A stretch of DNA of 64,000 bases from Rubrivivax rivuli (GTDB taxonomy: Bacteria > Pseudomonadota > Gammaproteobacteria > Burkholderiales > Burkholderiaceae_C). The notes below the pieces were generated by a model. The model ran no database searches, had not been told where the DNA came from, and saw only the letters and a list, made by a program, of their open reading frames with translations. Position 1 is the stretch's first letter, and every line of letters begins with the position of its first letter. Positions 28,861 to 42,203 of the stretch are shown in pieces. The stretch spans positions 842,490-906,489 of the forward strand of contig NZ_SACR01000002.1 of assembly GCF_004016505.1 (NCBI RefSeq), written 5' to 3'. The position numbers were made by a program, and so were the translations under genes.

Positions 28861-29925
28861 TCACTGCACCATCTGCGCCAGCTCGCCGCTGGCGTAACGC
28901 CGCGCCACTTCGCTCATGGCCATGGGCTTGATCTTGCCGGCCTGGCCCTCGCAGCCGAACTCCATGTAGCGCTGCTTGCAGATCTTGTACGCGGCTTCGC
29001 GCGCCGGCTTGAGCCACTCGCGCGCGTCGAACTTGTCGGGGTTCTCGGCCATGAACTTGCGCACCGCGCCCGTCATCGCCAGGCGGATGTCGGTGTCGAT
29101 GTTGATCTTGCGCACGCCGTGCTTGATGGCTTCCTGGATCTCTTCCACCGGCACGCCGAAGGTCTCTTTCATCTTGCCGCCGTACTGGTTGATGATGGCC
29201 AGCAGCTCTGCCGGCACGCTGGACGAGCCGTGCATCACCAGGTGCGTGTTCGGGATGCGCTTGTGGATCTCTTTCACGCGGCCGATGGCCAGGATGTCGC
29301 CCGTGGGCTTGCGGCTGAACTTGTAGGCGCCGTGGCTGGTGCCGATGGCGATGGCCAGCGCGTCGAGCTGCGTGGCCTTCACGAAGACGGCGGCTTCCTC
29401 GGGGTCGGTCAGCATCTGGCTGTGGTCGAGCTTGCCTTCGGCGCCGATGCCGTCTTCTTCGCCGGCCTCACCCGTCTCCAGGTTGCCCAGGCAGCCGAGT
29501 TCACCTTCCACCGTCACGCCCACGGCGTGGGCCATGTCCACCACCTTGCGCGTGACCTCGACGTTGTAGTCGAAGCTGGCGGGCGTCTTGCCGTCGGCCT
29601 GCAGGCTGCCGTCCATCATCACCGAGCCGAAGCCCAGCTCGATGGCGCCCTGGCAGATGGCCGGCGTCTGGCCATGGTCCTGGTGCATCACCAGCGGGAT
29701 GTGCGGGTAGGCCTCCACGGCTGCCTGGATCAGGTGCTTGATGAAAGCTTCACCGGCGTATTTGCGGGCGCCGGCACTGGCCTGCAGGATGACAGGCGCG
29801 CCCACTTCGTGCGCTGCCGTCATCACGGCCTGCACCTGTTCGAGGTTGTTCACGTTGAAGGCCGGGATGCCGTAGCCGTTTTCGGCGGCATGGTCGAGCA
29901 GCTGGCGCATCGAGACGAGAGGCAT
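28861..29925 (-). CDS. fba: Fructose-bisphosphate aldolase, class II (Calvin-cycle subtype)
   Basis: 354 residues from ATG 29925 with GGAG 7 bp upstream. Zinc aldolase cleaving fructose-1,6-bisphosphate (and by family sedoheptulose-1,7-bisphosphate). Metal and active-site motifs: [46 protein letters not shown] and [11 protein letters not shown]. The length and the GELGCLG segment fit the roughly 350-residue subtype found in betaproteobacteria. A TAGAAT hexamer on the minus strand (30033-30038) may be its -10. Confidence 0.95.
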   Translation of the reverse strand: MPLVSMRQLLDHAAENGYGIPAFNVNNLEQVQAVMTAAHEVGAPVILQASAGARKYAGEAFIKHLIQAAVEAYPHIPLVMHQDHGQTPAICQGAIELGFGSVMMDGSLQADGKTPASFDYNVEVTRKVVDMAHAVGVTVEGELGCLGNLETGEAGEEDGIGAEGKLDHSQMLTDPEEAAVFVKATQLDALAIAIGTSHGAYKFSRKPTGDILAIGRVKEIHKRIPNTHLVMHGSSSVPAELLAIINQYGGKMKETFGVPVEEIQEAIKHGVRKINIDTDIRLAMTGAVRKFMAENPDKFDAREWLKPAREAAYKICKQRYMEFGCEGQAGKIKPMAMSEVARRYASGELAQMVQ

Positions 29926-30154
29926 GGAAGAACTCCAGGAGTGATGAAGCGGGCACCGGCGCGGCAGCGCGCCACAGGCGACAGGGAAACAGGCGAAAAA
30001 CCGCCGCTGTAACCGGCCTGAAACTGCGCCGCATTCTAGGGCGCCACCCCGCGCCGGCCGGCAGAGCGCCCACCGGCCGCGGACATGAACTGGCGGCTGA
30101 ACGTGCCGCTTTTCGCGCTCAAGCCCCGGCCTCCAGGCACCGACACTTCCGCCC

Positions 30155-31234
30155 ATGCCGGCCGTGGGGCCGGCGTCACCGATGCATGCCATGGCCCGCT
30201 ACGACCTCGCCCCGCTGACGCAATGGATCACCGCCGCCGCCGTGCAACACGGCCAGGCCTTGCCGGCCCACCTGATGGCCCGCCTGGGCATCAGCCGGCG
30301 CCGCGCCAACCTGCTGCTCAGCAAGCTGGTGGCCGCGCAATGGCTGCTGAGCACCGGCACCCCGCGCAAGCCGCAGCATGCGCCCGGTGCCTTGCGCCAG
30401 GTGGTGCAGCGCTACCCCTTGGCGGGGCTGGAGGAAGACACCCCCTGGCGCCGCGACTTCGCCCCCTTCTTCGACTTGCCGGCCCCGGTGCAGCGCATGG
30501 CCCGCCACGCCTTCACCGAACTGCTGAACAACGCGGCCGAGCACAGCGGCGGTACGCAGGTCACGGTGTCGATGCGCCAGACGCCGCTGCAGCTGCAGTT
30601 GCTGGTCAGCGACGACGGCTGCGGCGTGTTCGAACGCATCGGCCAGAGCTTCGCCATCGACGACCCGCTGCTGGCCATGCTGGAGCTCAGCAAGGGCAAG
30701 CTCACCAGCGCGCCCGAGGGCCACTGCGGACACGGGCTTTTCTTCACCTCGCGCCTGGCCGATGTGTTCGACCTGCATGCCAACCACGCCGCCTTCCAGT
30801 GCCGCGCCTGGGAAAACCGCCCCTGGCGCGCCGGCCGGCCCGTGGCCCGGCAAGGCACCAGCATCTACCTGGCGATTGCGCTGGACACCACACGCACGCT
30901 CGACGGCGTGCTGCGTGCCCACAGCGTGGACGCCGGCTACCGCTTCGACCGCACCGTGGTGCCGCTGCACCTGCTGGGCGGTGCCGAGCAGGCGCTGGTC
31001 AGCCGCGCCGACGCGCGCCGTGTTGCCGCGCGCCTGGGCGAGTTCCGACGTGCCGACATCGATTTCTCGGGCATCCACGACATCGGCCATGGCTTTGCCG
31101 ACGAGCTGTTCCGCGTGTTCCCGCGCAACAATCCGGCGCTGCAACTGGTGCCGGTGGGCATGAACCGCGACGTGCAGGCCATGGTGGCCAGTGTCGGCCC
31201 GGCCATGGCCGCCGGCGCACCCTTGAGCGCATGA
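30155..31234 (+). CDS. Three-domain regulator: winged helix, HATPase, STAS-like DUF4325
   Basis: 359 residues from ATG 30155, or 347 from ATG 30191; neither has a good ribosome site. Residues about 20-70 look like a winged-helix DNA-binding part ([20 protein letters not shown]). About 120-210 is a GHKL ATPase with N-box [13 protein letters not shown]-box DDGCGVF and GHGLFF. The last 100 residues match the STAS-like DUF4325 pattern ([24 protein letters not shown]). Anti-sigma kinase and STAS elements normally sit on separate proteins; here they are fused. It overlaps the DUF481 gene by ATGA, so the two are co-translated. Role unknown. Confidence 0.75.
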   Translation: MPAVGPASPMHAMARYDLAPLTQWITAAAVQHGQALPAHLMARLGISRRRANLLLSKLVAAQWLLSTGTPRKPQHAPGALRQVVQRYPLAGLEEDTPWRRDFAPFFDLPAPVQRMARHAFTELLNNAAEHSGGTQVTVSMRQTPLQLQLLVSDDGCGVFERIGQSFAIDDPLLAMLELSKGKLTSAPEGHCGHGLFFTSRLADVFDLHANHAAFQCRAWENRPWRAGRPVARQGTSIYLAIALDTTRTLDGVLRAHSVDAGYRFDRTVVPLHLLGGAEQALVSRADARRVAARLGEFRRADIDFSGIHDIGHGFADELFRVFPRNNPALQLVPVGMNRDVQAMVASVGPAMAAGAPLSA

Positions 31235-32040
31235 CACTCCCCAGCCGGCCCGCCTTCCACCTTCTTCGCCCCCTTCTCGGCACCGCCGGCCTGCTGCTGG
31301 CCCTGGCCCTGGCCCCGGCTTCCGGGATGGCCCAGGTGACCGTCAAGCCCGACGGGCAATGGCGCTCGCTCACCACCGCAGGCCTCACCGTCAACAGCGG
31401 CAACACCCGCACCACGGCCCTGAACCTCGGCCTGGACGCCGTGCGCGCCACCGAGAGCAGCAAGTGGTCGGCCACCGGCCAGTTGCTCTACACCGACAGC
31501 AGCGGCCGCATCACCGGCAAACGCGCGCTGGTGAGTTCACAGTACAACGGCGACATCGAACCCTGGCGGCGAACGTTCGGCTTCGTTCAGGCCGCCGGGC
31601 TCACCGACCGGCCGGCCAACACCCGCGAGCGACTCACCGTCACCACCGGCATGGGCCTGCACCTGCTGAAGGCCCAGAACGAGTTCTGGGATGCCTGGGC
31701 CGGCCTTGCGCTGGCGCACGAACGCTACGTGCGGCCTGTGGCCCCGCGGGGTGACGGCGCGCTGCGCCGCGAGCTCACCGACCTGGGCCTCGTGCTCGCG
31801 CAAGAGGCCAACCTGCGCCTGAGCCCGAGCACCACCTTGCGCCAGAAGCTCGTGTTGCTGCCCAGCCTGCGCGAGAGCGGCCTCGTGCGCACCGAGTTCG
31901 ACGGCCAGGTGTCGGTGGCGATCAGCGAGCGCGTGAACCTCAGCAGCGGCCTGAGCCTGCGCCACATCACGCGGCCGGCGCCCGGGCTGCGGGCCACCGA
32001 CCTGGCGCTGGTGACGGGGCTGTCACTGCGCTACGACTGA
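31231..32040 (+). CDS. DUF481 outer-membrane beta-barrel-like protein
   Basis: 269 residues. A signal peptide ends near ASGMAQ. The mature protein shows alternating hydrophobic strands typical of DUF481/YdiY proteins (LTTAGLTVNSGNTRTTALNLGLDA, KWSATGQLLYTDSSGR) and ends with an aromatic/charged LRYD strand, as in outer-membrane barrels. Function is not known. Overlaps the upstream regulator gene, suggesting that regulator serves this membrane protein or shares its signal. Ends at a terminator. Confidence 0.82.
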   Translation: MTLPSRPAFHLLRPLLGTAGLLLALALAPASGMAQVTVKPDGQWRSLTTAGLTVNSGNTRTTALNLGLDAVRATESSKWSATGQLLYTDSSGRITGKRALVSSQYNGDIEPWRRTFGFVQAAGLTDRPANTRERLTVTTGMGLHLLKAQNEFWDAWAGLALAHERYVRPVAPRGDGALRRELTDLGLVLAQEANLRLSPSTTLRQKLVLLPSLRESGLVRTEFDGQVSVAISERVNLSSGLSLRHITRPAPGLRATDLALVTGLSLRYD

Positions 32041-32079
32041 GCTTCGCGGCGCTGCAGGCCCGCCGCCGGAAAAACAAAA

Positions 32080-32097
32080 ACGGGCCCGCAGGCCCGT
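32080..32097. terminator. Bidirectional terminator between DUF481 and PEP-CTERM genes
   Basis: Stem ACGGGCC, loop CGCA, stem GGCCCGT, followed by CTT on the plus strand and preceded by AAAAACAAAA, which is a U-tract for minus-strand transcripts from the PEP-CTERM gene. Confidence 0.8.
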
Positions 32098-32138
32098 CTT
32101 CAGCACCCCGGCCCGCAAGCCGGGAAGCGCAACCTTGC

Positions 32139-32849
32139 TCAGGCCTTGCGGCGACGGGCCAGGCCCACCACGGCCAAGCCACCGGCCAGCATCAGGGCCC
32201 AGGTGCCGGGCTCGGGCACCAGGCTGCCTTGCACGATGAAGGGGAACTCCACGCCCAGGCCATCACCCGCATCCACCACACTCGTGAAGGGGGCGTTGGC
32301 CAGGCTCTGGCTTGCGTTGCCGAAAGCGCCGTCGGCCGTGGGCGGCTGCCACGGGCCCGAGGCCAGGGTGCCGGTGATGCCCCAGCGCAGCCAGTAGTTG
32401 CCGGGCGCCAGGTTGAAGTCAGCCACGTTCAGGTCCAGGCGGAAGATGGCGCGGTTGGTGTCGGTCAGCGTCGTCGCGGTGACGCGGTAGCCCGCCAGAC
32501 CGCCATTGGCCGGGGCGCCCGAGCCCGAAGCCACCACGGTGCCGGTGTTCACGTCACCGGCGACGACACTCCAGGTCAGCCCGGTGAAAGTGAAGGCGCT
32601 GGCGGCACCCGTCTGGTAACTGAAGAAGCTCAGGCTTTCCACCGTCCAGCCCGGCCCGGTGACGGTGAAGTCGTCGGCGACGAGATTGGGGATGTTGCCC
32701 TGCGCGCCGGCACCGAAGAGGGTGCCACCGGTACGGATGACCGAAATGGGCGGCGTGCCCGAAGCGGCGGCCCCGTTGTTGAACAGGTCAACCGCTTGCG
32801 CCGAACCGGCGCTGGCAGCGATCAGACCCAAGGCAATGATCTTCTTCAT
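32139..32849 (-). CDS. PEP-CTERM sorting-domain protein
   Basis: 236 residues, ATG 32849 behind AGGAG. Clean signal peptide (MKKIIALGLIAASAGSAQA). The mature part is a beta-rich, Gly/Ser/Thr-rich domain of about 190 residues with one disordered end. The C-terminus from V211, VPEPGTWALMLAGGLAVVGLARRRKA split over motif, helix and Arg cluster, is a textbook exosortase A signal. It should be anchored then released to the surface. It interrupts the glycolysis gene run between pyk and fba. A GC-rich 200-bp leader lies upstream, with a small hairpin CGGCAC-TGCT-GTGCCG at 32888-32903. Confidence 0.93.
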   Translation of the reverse strand: MKKIIALGLIAASAGSAQAVDLFNNGAAASGTPPISVIRTGGTLFGAGAQGNIPNLVADDFTVTGPGWTVESLSFFSYQTGAASAFTFTGLTWSVVAGDVNTGTVVASGSGAPANGGLAGYRVTATTLTDTNRAIFRLDLNVADFNLAPGNYWLRWGITGTLASGPWQPPTADGAFGNASQSLANAPFTSVVDAGDGLGVEFPFIVQGSLVPEPGTWALMLAGGLAVVGLARRRKA

Positions 32850-33049
32850 GGCTCACTCCTGGCTGTGTGGGGAAGGTGGCCTCGACCCGGCACTGCTGTG
32901 CCGCGCTCCCGGGCCCGCTCGGATGCGAAGCCTGACGCTAGCCCCGCACCACCGCCGCCACAAGGCGCCCGACTCCCGCGAACCCGGGGGTGGGGGGCCC
33001 GACCCCCCCTAGTTTCGAAGCACCCAGGGCGCCAGGGGCACCCATCCGC

Positions 33050-34480
<1,431 letters not shown>

Positions 34481-34556
34481 GAGGGGGCTGTCTCCGGCTT
34501 GCAGGGTTCTCGGCCCATTATCGGCCGCGCCCTGGCACGGCAGTTTCAGCGCGGTT

Positions 34557-36875
<2,319 letters not shown>

Positions 36876-36881
36876 GTTCGT

Positions 36882-36911
36882 CTCCGTGGCATTCGTAGGA
36901 ATGCCACGGAG
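36882..36911 (-). promoter_or_regulatory. Perfect 13-bp hairpin over the maeB ribosome binding site
   Basis: On the minus-strand transcript CTCCGTGGCATTC, loop CTAC, GAATGCCACGGAG. The last four bases of the second arm (GGAG) are the maeB Shine-Dalgarno, 6 bases before the ATG, so folding pairs it with CTCC. It lies in the 91-bp gap after pgk. There is no U-run, so a plain terminator is less likely. Confidence 0.7.
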
Positions 36912-36966
36912 GTTACTGCGGAACCCTGCAGGGGCCGCCGGTGCGACCCCGCGCGCCGGAGCGATT

Positions 36967-38163
36967 TCAGTTTTGCGCGGCGCGGCGGGAAAGGATCTCG
37001 AAGGCCGGCAGCGTCTTGCCCTCCAGCACTTCCAGGAAAGCGCCGCCGCCCGTGCTGATGTAGCCCACGTCACCCTCGATGCCGTACTTGGCAATCGCCG
37101 CCAGCGTGTCGCCACCGCCGGCGATGCTGAAGGCGCTGCTCTGGGCGATCGCCCGCGCCACGGCCTCGGTGCCGTGGCTGAAGGCCTCGAACTCGAACAC
37201 GCCCACGGGGCCGTTCCAGACGATGGTGCCGGCGGCCTTGAGCTGCGCAGCCAGCACGGCAGCGGTGCCGGGGCCGATGTCGAGGATCAGGTCGTCGGCG
37301 CCGACGTCGGCCACGGCCTTGACGGTGGCCGGCGCGTCGGCCGCAAAGCGCTGCGCCACCACCACGTCGGTGGGGATGGGCACCGCCGCGCCGCGCGCCT
37401 GCATGGCGTCGATCACGGCCTTGGCCTCGGCCACGAGGTCGGGCTCGGCCAGGCTCTTGCCGATGGGCAGGCCCATGGCCAGCAGGAAGGTGTTGGCGAT
37501 GCCGCCGCCGACGATGAGGCCGTCCACCTTCTCGGCCAGCGCCTTGAGGATGGTGAGCTTGGTGCTGACCTTGCTGCCGGCCACGATGGCCAGCAGCGGG
37601 CGCTTCGGCTGGGCCAGCGCCTTGGTGATGGCATCGATCTCGGCCGCCAGCAGCGGGCCGGCGCAGGCCACCGGCGCGAACTGCGCGATGCCGTAGGTGC
37701 TGGCCTCGGCGCGGTGCGCGGTGCCGAAGGCGTCGTGCACGAAGATGTCGCACAGCGCGGCCATCTTCTTCGCGAGTTCTTCGTTGTTCTTCTTCTCGCC
37801 CTTGTTGAGGCGGCAGTTCTCGAGCAGCACCACGTGGCCCGGGGCCACGGTGACGCCGTCGACCCAGTTCGAGACCAGCGGCACCTGGAAGCCCAGCAGC
37901 TCACCCAGGCGCTCGGCCACCGGGGCCAGGCTGTCTTCGGGCTTGAACTCGCCCTCGGTGGGGCGGCCGAGGTGGCTGGTGACCATCACGGCGGCACCAG
38001 CGTCCAGCGCCATGCGGATGGCCGGCACGCTGGCGCGGATGCGCGTGTCTTCGGTGATGCGGCCGGCGTCGTCTTGCGGCACGTTGAGGTCGGCGCGGAT
38101 GAACACGCGCTTGCCGGCGACAGCGCCCTGGTTGATGAGGTCGGTGAGTCGAAGAACGTTCAT
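36967..38163 (-). CDS. pgk: Phosphoglycerate kinase
   Basis: 398 residues from ATG 38163, the family length. Makes ATP from 1,3-bisphosphoglycerate. Motifs: [13 protein letters not shown], the triose-phosphate site [21 protein letters not shown] (family FxENxRF), GSKVSTKL, and the C-terminal GGGDTLAAI...[15 protein letters not shown]. The in-frame part beyond 38163 is rejected. First gene of the block pgk-maeB-pyk. Confidence 0.97.
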   Translation of the reverse strand: MNVLRLTDLINQGAVAGKRVFIRADLNVPQDDAGRITEDTRIRASVPAIRMALDAGAAVMVTSHLGRPTEGEFKPEDSLAPVAERLGELLGFQVPLVSNWVDGVTVAPGHVVLLENCRLNKGEKKNNEELAKKMAALCDIFVHDAFGTAHRAEASTYGIAQFAPVACAGPLLAAEIDAITKALAQPKRPLLAIVAGSKVSTKLTILKALAEKVDGLIVGGGIANTFLLAMGLPIGKSLAEPDLVAEAKAVIDAMQARGAAVPIPTDVVVAQRFAADAPATVKAVADVGADDLILDIGPGTAAVLAAQLKAAGTIVWNGPVGVFEFEAFSHGTEAVARAIAQSSAFSIAGGGDTLAAIAKYGIEGDVGYISTGGGAFLEVLEGKTLPAFEILSRRAAQN

Positions 38164-38188
38164 GAGGGTCTCCTGCAAGGTTGTCGGA

Positions 38189-38194
38189 ATTCTA
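38189..38194 (-). promoter_or_regulatory. Candidate -10 hexamer TAGAAT before pgk
   Basis: CTAGAAT on the minus strand, 25 bp before the pgk ATG, at the end of the azlD coding sequence. The same CTAGAAT occurs before mpl (8972), fba (30033) and the ACP gene (57686). No good -35 is seen here. Confidence 0.35.
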
Positions 38195-38204
38195 GAAAGG
38201 GCGC

Positions 38205-38534
38205 TCACCAGCCCAGCCCCAGGCGCAAGGGCAGCAGCACCGCCATGCCCACGAGGATGGTGCCGAGGATGCCGCGCCGCCACCAGAACCAGGCCGCACC
38301 CGCCACCACCGCGAAGAGCCGCGCGTCCTGCCAGGTGCCGATGAGCTGGCCCTGGCTCATCACCACCTCGGGCACCACCACGGCGGCCATGGCCGCCAGC
38401 GGCGCGTAGCGCAGGCCCTGGCGCAGCCAGTCGGGCAGCGGGATCTCGCGGCGGCTGAGGAAGAAGAAGCCGCGCGTGACCACGGTGATGACGGTCAGGC
38501 CGATGACGGCGACGAGGGCCTCGAAGGTGTCCAT
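38205..38534 (-). CDS. azlD: AzlD-family branched-chain amino-acid export subunit
   Basis: 109-residue membrane protein with three to four hydrophobic helices (starting [17 protein letters not shown], then [39 protein letters not shown]). A small partner to AzlC-type permeases. It is 5 bp after the azlC stop. Substrate inferred from family only. Confidence 0.85.
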   Translation of the reverse strand: MDTFEALVAVIGLTVITVVTRGFFFLSRREIPLPDWLRQGLRYAPLAAMAAVVVPEVVMSQGQLIGTWQDARLFAVVAGAAWFWWRRGILGTILVGMAVLLPLRLGLGW

Positions 38535-38539
38535 CGCGT

Positions 38540-39289
38540 TCAGGTCTTGTCGTCCAGCGCGCCGTCGGGGGGCGGTGCGCGGCGTGGGGTGCCGTGGTCG
38601 ATCAGCAGACCCATGGCCACGGCCGCGGCGATGGCCACCACGATGTTCAGCTTGAAGGGCAGCGCGTAGGCCGCCACTGCCGCGCAGGCCGCCACACCGG
38701 CCGCCACGCTGGTGGCGCGGTCGCTCACCAGCGACAGGCCCACGCCCAGCAGCGCCAGCGTGCCGGCGAAGCCGAAGCCCCAGTGCACCGGCACGGCATC
38801 GGCCAGGAAGATGCCGGTGATGGCCGGCACCTGCCACGCGAACCAGTTGCAGGCCACGCCGCCCCAGAAGTACGGCAGTTGTTCAGGGGCGGGCTTGGGC
38901 TCGGGAAACCGCCGCATGAACAGCACGTAGTTCAGGTCGGCGGTGAGGTAGGCCAGGCGCAGGCGCTGGCCCAGCGGGTAGTGGCCGAAGTAAGGCCGCC
39001 AGCCGGCGCTGAAGATGACGAAACGCAGGTTCACGCACAGGGCCGTGGCCCACACCACCCACAGGGGCGCGCCGCTGCTCATCAAAGGCAGCACCGCCAG
39101 CTGTGCGCTGCCCGCGAAGACCAGCAGCGACATCGCGACCATCGCCACCGTCGGCAGGCCGCTCTTGCCCATGGCCACGCCGGTGATCAGGCCCCAGGCG
39201 GCGATGCCGATGGCGGTGCCCAGCATCTCGCGGGCACCGCGGGCGAACTCGGGGTGTCGCCAGTGGGGCGCGGGGGTGGACGGACTCAC
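38540..39289 (-). CDS. azlC: AzlC-family branched-chain amino-acid exporter
   Basis: 249 residues, GTG start at 39289 in a frame that has no useful ATG before the fold. Family features: [34 protein letters not shown], then [14 protein letters not shown], and [18 protein letters not shown], characteristic of AzlC. About six to seven membrane segments. Together with AzlD it should export branched-chain amino acids or a similar small metabolite. Confidence 0.85.
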   Translation of the reverse strand: MSPSTPAPHWRHPEFARGAREMLGTAIGIAAWGLITGVAMGKSGLPTVAMVAMSLLVFAGSAQLAVLPLMSSGAPLWVVWATALCVNLRFVIFSAGWRPYFGHYPLGQRLRLAYLTADLNYVLFMRRFPEPKPAPEQLPYFWGGVACNWFAWQVPAITGIFLADAVPVHWGFGFAGTLALLGVGLSLVSDRATSVAAGVAACAAVAAYALPFKLNIVVAIAAAVAMGLLIDHGTPRRAPPPDGALDDKT

Positions 39290-39345
39290 CCCCGCATTGT
39301 CGCCAGCCGCTGTCGCGGCCGGACCACGCCTTGCGAGGCGGGCGA

Positions 39346-40146
39346 CTACAGCTTGCGCACCGAGCCGCTGCCGGCCACCGAGCTCTTGACCTGCGCTTCG
39401 CCGCTGTAGCGCACATCGCCGCTGCCCGCGATGCTGACCGACAGCGCCTTCTGCGCGTTCACGGCGGCGTCGCCGCTGCCCGCGATGGAGACGCTCACAT
39501 CGTCGGCACGCATCTCGCTCAGGCGCACGTCGCCACTGCCGGCGATGCTGATCTTCACGGTGCTGGCCTTGCCGCGGCCCGAGACATCGCCGCTGCCCGA
39601 GATGCGCACGCCCAGTTCGTCGGTGGTCAGGCCCTCCAGGCGGGCATCGCCCGAGCCCGAGAGCGACAGCTGCAGCGAAGGCGTCTGGAAACTCTCCACG
39701 CGCAAGTCGCCCGAGCCCGCCAGGCCCACGGCGTTCAGCTTGGGCACGACCACCGTCACCAGCACCTTGGTGCGCGGGTAGATGCTCTGGCTGTTCCACC
39801 AGCTGCCGCCGCCGTTGCGCTTCCAGCGCACCTGCAGCGTGGGGCCATTGCGGCCGCTCTCCACCACCGTCTCCAGCAGCGGCAGGAGGTTGTCGTCGGC
39901 CTGCACCTGCACGGATTGCTGCGCACCCTGGCGCACCACCACGTCCATCGAGCCGCTGACGCTGACGGCCTCGAAGCTCTCGACCGAACGCATCTCCGTC
40001 AGCGCCGTGCCCGAGCCGCTCTGGGCCTGGGCCGAGACCGGGAGGACCGCCGAGACGAGGGCCATGGCGCCGACCAGCAGCGTGGCCAGCGCCGCGCGGC
40101 GCGAGGGCGTGCCCAGCAGGGCAGTGGCGGGGTTGAGGCGGTTCAT
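39346..40146 (-). CDS. DUF2807 secreted adhesin-like beta-helix protein
   Basis: 266 residues, ATG 40146 with AGGAG upstream. Signal peptide ends at AQAQ. The C-terminal two thirds repeat the block I-x-G-S-G-D about seven times (LAGSGDLRV, LSGSGDARL, ISGSGDVSG, IAGSGDVRL, IAGSGDAAV, IAGSGDVRY, VAGSGSVRK), each about 20 residues, giving a right-handed coil of the GIN/DUF2807 type. Location periplasm or surface; function unknown. The next gene downstream is azlC, 56 bp away. Confidence 0.88.
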   Translation of the reverse strand: MNRLNPATALLGTPSRRAALATLLVGAMALVSAVLPVSAQAQSGSGTALTEMRSVESFEAVSVSGSMDVVVRQGAQQSVQVQADDNLLPLLETVVESGRNGPTLQVRWKRNGGGSWWNSQSIYPRTKVLVTVVVPKLNAVGLAGSGDLRVESFQTPSLQLSLSGSGDARLEGLTTDELGVRISGSGDVSGRGKASTVKISIAGSGDVRLSEMRADDVSVSIAGSGDAAVNAQKALSVSIAGSGDVRYSGEAQVKSSVAGSGSVRKL

Positions 40147-40297
40147 GCGGGGCTCCTGGTGGGTGTGAGCCTGCAATGTGCCGGCGCCCACGGGCCACGG
40201 CGAGCGCTGCGCGACGTGATGCGGCTTGCGGCGATGAACTGCCGGGCGCGGGGCGTGTGATGTCAAGGCGCCCGCGCGGCGCGTGCGCTGCCGGGGC

Positions 40298-40654
40298 TCA
40301 ATGCGCCTTGGCGGACTTTCCCGACTTCGCAGCCGGTTCGGCCTCGGCGTCTTCCTCGGGCGCCTGCGCCACCGGGGGCGGCGCCGGCATGGCCTCGATG
40401 TTGTTCTCGCGCATGTAGTCGTTCATCTCGCGCCAGCCGGCGAAGATGGCGGCCTTATCGGCGCGCTTGTTGGTCTCGTAGCAGTTCTCCACCGAGCGCG
40501 CGGCATGGCGGCACCCGGCGCCGATGGCCTTGCCCTCGGCCTCGCGCTTGGCCGCTTCCACAGCCGGGTTGGGAATGCCGAGCTGGTCGCAGCCGGCCAG
40601 CAGCAAGGTCGCGGCCAGCAGGACGGTGGTGACGAGACGGGACGATGTTGGCAT
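40298..40654 (-). CDS. Small lipoprotein of unknown function
   Basis: 118 residues from ATG 40654, chosen because it starts the signal (MPTSSRLVTTVLLAATLLLAGC). Lipobox LLAGC places the acylated Cys at about 22. The mature protein has two further cysteines (CRHAARSVENC), a charged helix and an acidic Pro/Glu/Ala tail ending KSGKSAKAH. Likely anchored in the outer membrane. I do not recognise the family. Confidence 0.75.
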   Translation of the reverse strand: MPTSSRLVTTVLLAATLLLAGCDQLGIPNPAVEAAKREAEGKAIGAGCRHAARSVENCYETNKRADKAAIFAGWREMNDYMRENNIEAMPAPPPVAQAPEEDAEAEPAAKSGKSAKAH

Positions 40655-40720
40655 GGCCCCCGGGATATCGGCCGCAGCCTTCGCCTTCTTGAGGCCGGGC
40701 CACGCCCCGGCCACGCGTGC

Positions 40721-41698
40721 TCAGCCCGCGTGGCGAGGCTGCCGTTGCAGGAAATCCCGCACGCCCATGCGCCGGCCGCCAGCGGGCTGCACTTCCAGCC
40801 ACTCCAGCGCCCCTTCGCCGCAGGCCAGCGCCAGCCGGCCTTCGCCCAGCGGCAGCCAGGTGCCGGGCGCCATGCCAGCGGGCGCGGCGTCTGCCAGGAC
40901 GCGCGCGCGCCACAGCTTCAGGGGCTGGCCCTGCCACTCGACGGCCCCGCCCGGGAAGGGGTCGAAGGCGCGCAGCCGGCGCTCCAGCACGGCCGCTGCC
41001 TCGCGCCAGTCGAGCTGGGCTTCGGCCTTTTCGATCTTTCGAGCGTAAGTGGCGCCCTCGGCCGGCTGCGGCACCGCACGCAGGGTGCCGCCCCGCAGCT
41101 GGCGCAGGCCCTGCACCATCAACCGGGCGCCCAGCGCAGCCAGACGGTCGTGCAGCGTGGTGGTGGTGTCATCGGCACCGATGGGCGTGGCCTCGACGAG
41201 CAGCATGTCGCCGGTGTCCAGGCCTTCGTCCATCTGCATCAGCGTGATGCCGGTCTCGGCATCGCCAGCCTCGATGGCGCGCTGGATGGGCGCAGCGCCA
41301 CGCCAGCGCGGCAGCAGCGAGCCGTGGATGTTCAGGCAGCCGTGGCGCGGCGTGGCCAGCACCCAGGCCGGGAGAATGAGGCCATAGGCGGCCACCACCA
41401 TCACGTCGAGTGCGGCCGCCTGCAGCGCCTGCCGCGCGGCCGCCGCGTCGTCAGGGTACTTGCCGTCCAGGCGCAGGCTGCGCGGCTGCGCCAGCGGCAG
41501 CCCGTGGGCCTGCGCCAGCTGCTTGACGGGCGAGGCCTGCAGCTTCAGGCCCCGGCCGGCGGGGCGGTCGGGCTGGGTCAGCACAAGCGGCACGGTGGCG
41601 CCGGCCTCCACCAAGGCCTGCAAGGCCACGCGCGCGAACTCGGGCGTGCCGGCGTAGCCGACACGCAGGCCGGTCAGCGGCCGATCGTCAGCGGACAC
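40721..41698 (-). CDS. fmt: Methionyl-tRNA formyltransferase
   Basis: 325 residues. Adds formyl to initiator Met-t[21 protein letters not shown] at the start, catalytic [22 protein letters not shown] with Asn/His/Asp residues ([10 protein letters not shown]), [18 protein letters not shown], and the C-terminal tRNA-binding OB fold. Overlaps def by 11 bp, so the two are coupled. Confidence 0.96.
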   Translation of the reverse strand: MSADDRPLTGLRVGYAGTPEFARVALQALVEAGATVPLVLTQPDRPAGRGLKLQASPVKQLAQAHGLPLAQPRSLRLDGKYPDDAAAARQALQAAALDVMVVAAYGLILPAWVLATPRHGCLNIHGSLLPRWRGAAPIQRAIEAGDAETGITLMQMDEGLDTGDMLLVEATPIGADDTTTTLHDRLAALGARLMVQGLRQLRGGTLRAVPQPAEGATYARKIEKAEAQLDWREAAAVLERRLRAFDPFPGGAVEWQGQPLKLWRARVLADAAPAGMAPGTWLPLGEGRLALACGEGALEWLEVQPAGGRRMGVRDFLQRQPRHAG

Positions 41699-42203
41699 GC
41701 TGCTCTTCGCGCTGCTTCTTCAGCATCTTCGTGCGGATGCGGTCGCGCTTGAGGAAGCTGAGGTACTCGACGAAGACCTTGCCCATCAGGTGATCCATCT
41801 CGTGCTGGACGCACACGGCCGACAAGCCTTCCGCGTCGAGTTCGAACAGTTCGCCGTCGCGGTTGAGCGCCTGCACCTTCACGCGGGCGTGGCGCTCCAC
41901 GCGGTCGTAGGTCTGCGGCACCGAGAGGCAGCCCTCTTCGGCCACCGACATCTCTTCGCTCTTCCAGGTCAGCGTCGGGTTGATCAGCACCACGGGCCGG
42001 TTGTGCTCTTCGCTGGTGTCCATGACGATGACCCGTTCGTGCACGTCCACCTGCGTGGCGGCCAGCCCCACGCCCTCGGCGTCGTACATGGTCTCGAACA
42101 TGTCGTCGACGAGCCGGCGGATGCGGTCGTCCACCACGGCCACGGCCTGGGCCACGGTGTGCAGGCGGGGGTCGGGGTAGCGGAGGATGTTCAGTCGGGC
42201 CAT
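41688..42203 (-). CDS. def: Peptide deformylase
   Basis: 171 residues from ATG 42203. Removes N-formyl from new proteins. All three motifs are present: [15 protein letters not shown] with the metal Cys, and HEMDHLMGK (HExxH with both His ligands and catalytic Glu). The overlap with fmt gives the usual def-fmt operon. Divergent from the LysM gene across a 315-bp gap. Confidence 0.97.
   Translation of the reverse strand: MARLNILRYPDPRLHTVAQAVAVVDDRIRRLVDDMFETMYDAEGVGLAATQVDVHERVIVMDTSEEHNRPVVLINPTLTWKSEEMSVAEEGCLSVPQTYDRVERHARVKVQALNRDGELFELDAEGLSAVCVQHEMDHLMGKVFVEYLSFLKRDRIRTKMLKKQREEQRVR

Noticed and set aside
32946..32960. Possible sigma-54 site (TGGC-N7-GTGC, minus strand) before the second PEP-CTERM gene
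   Set aside because: XrtA-linked genes can be sigma-54 dependent, but the -12 part is imperfect and the stretch is low-complexity GCC repeat. The first PEP-CTERM gene has only a poorer match (TGGCCTG near 6927).
32992..33008. GGGGGG/CCCCCC inverted repeat after pyk
   Set aside because: Pure G/C runs arise easily at this GC content and no U-tract follows; not claimed as a terminator.
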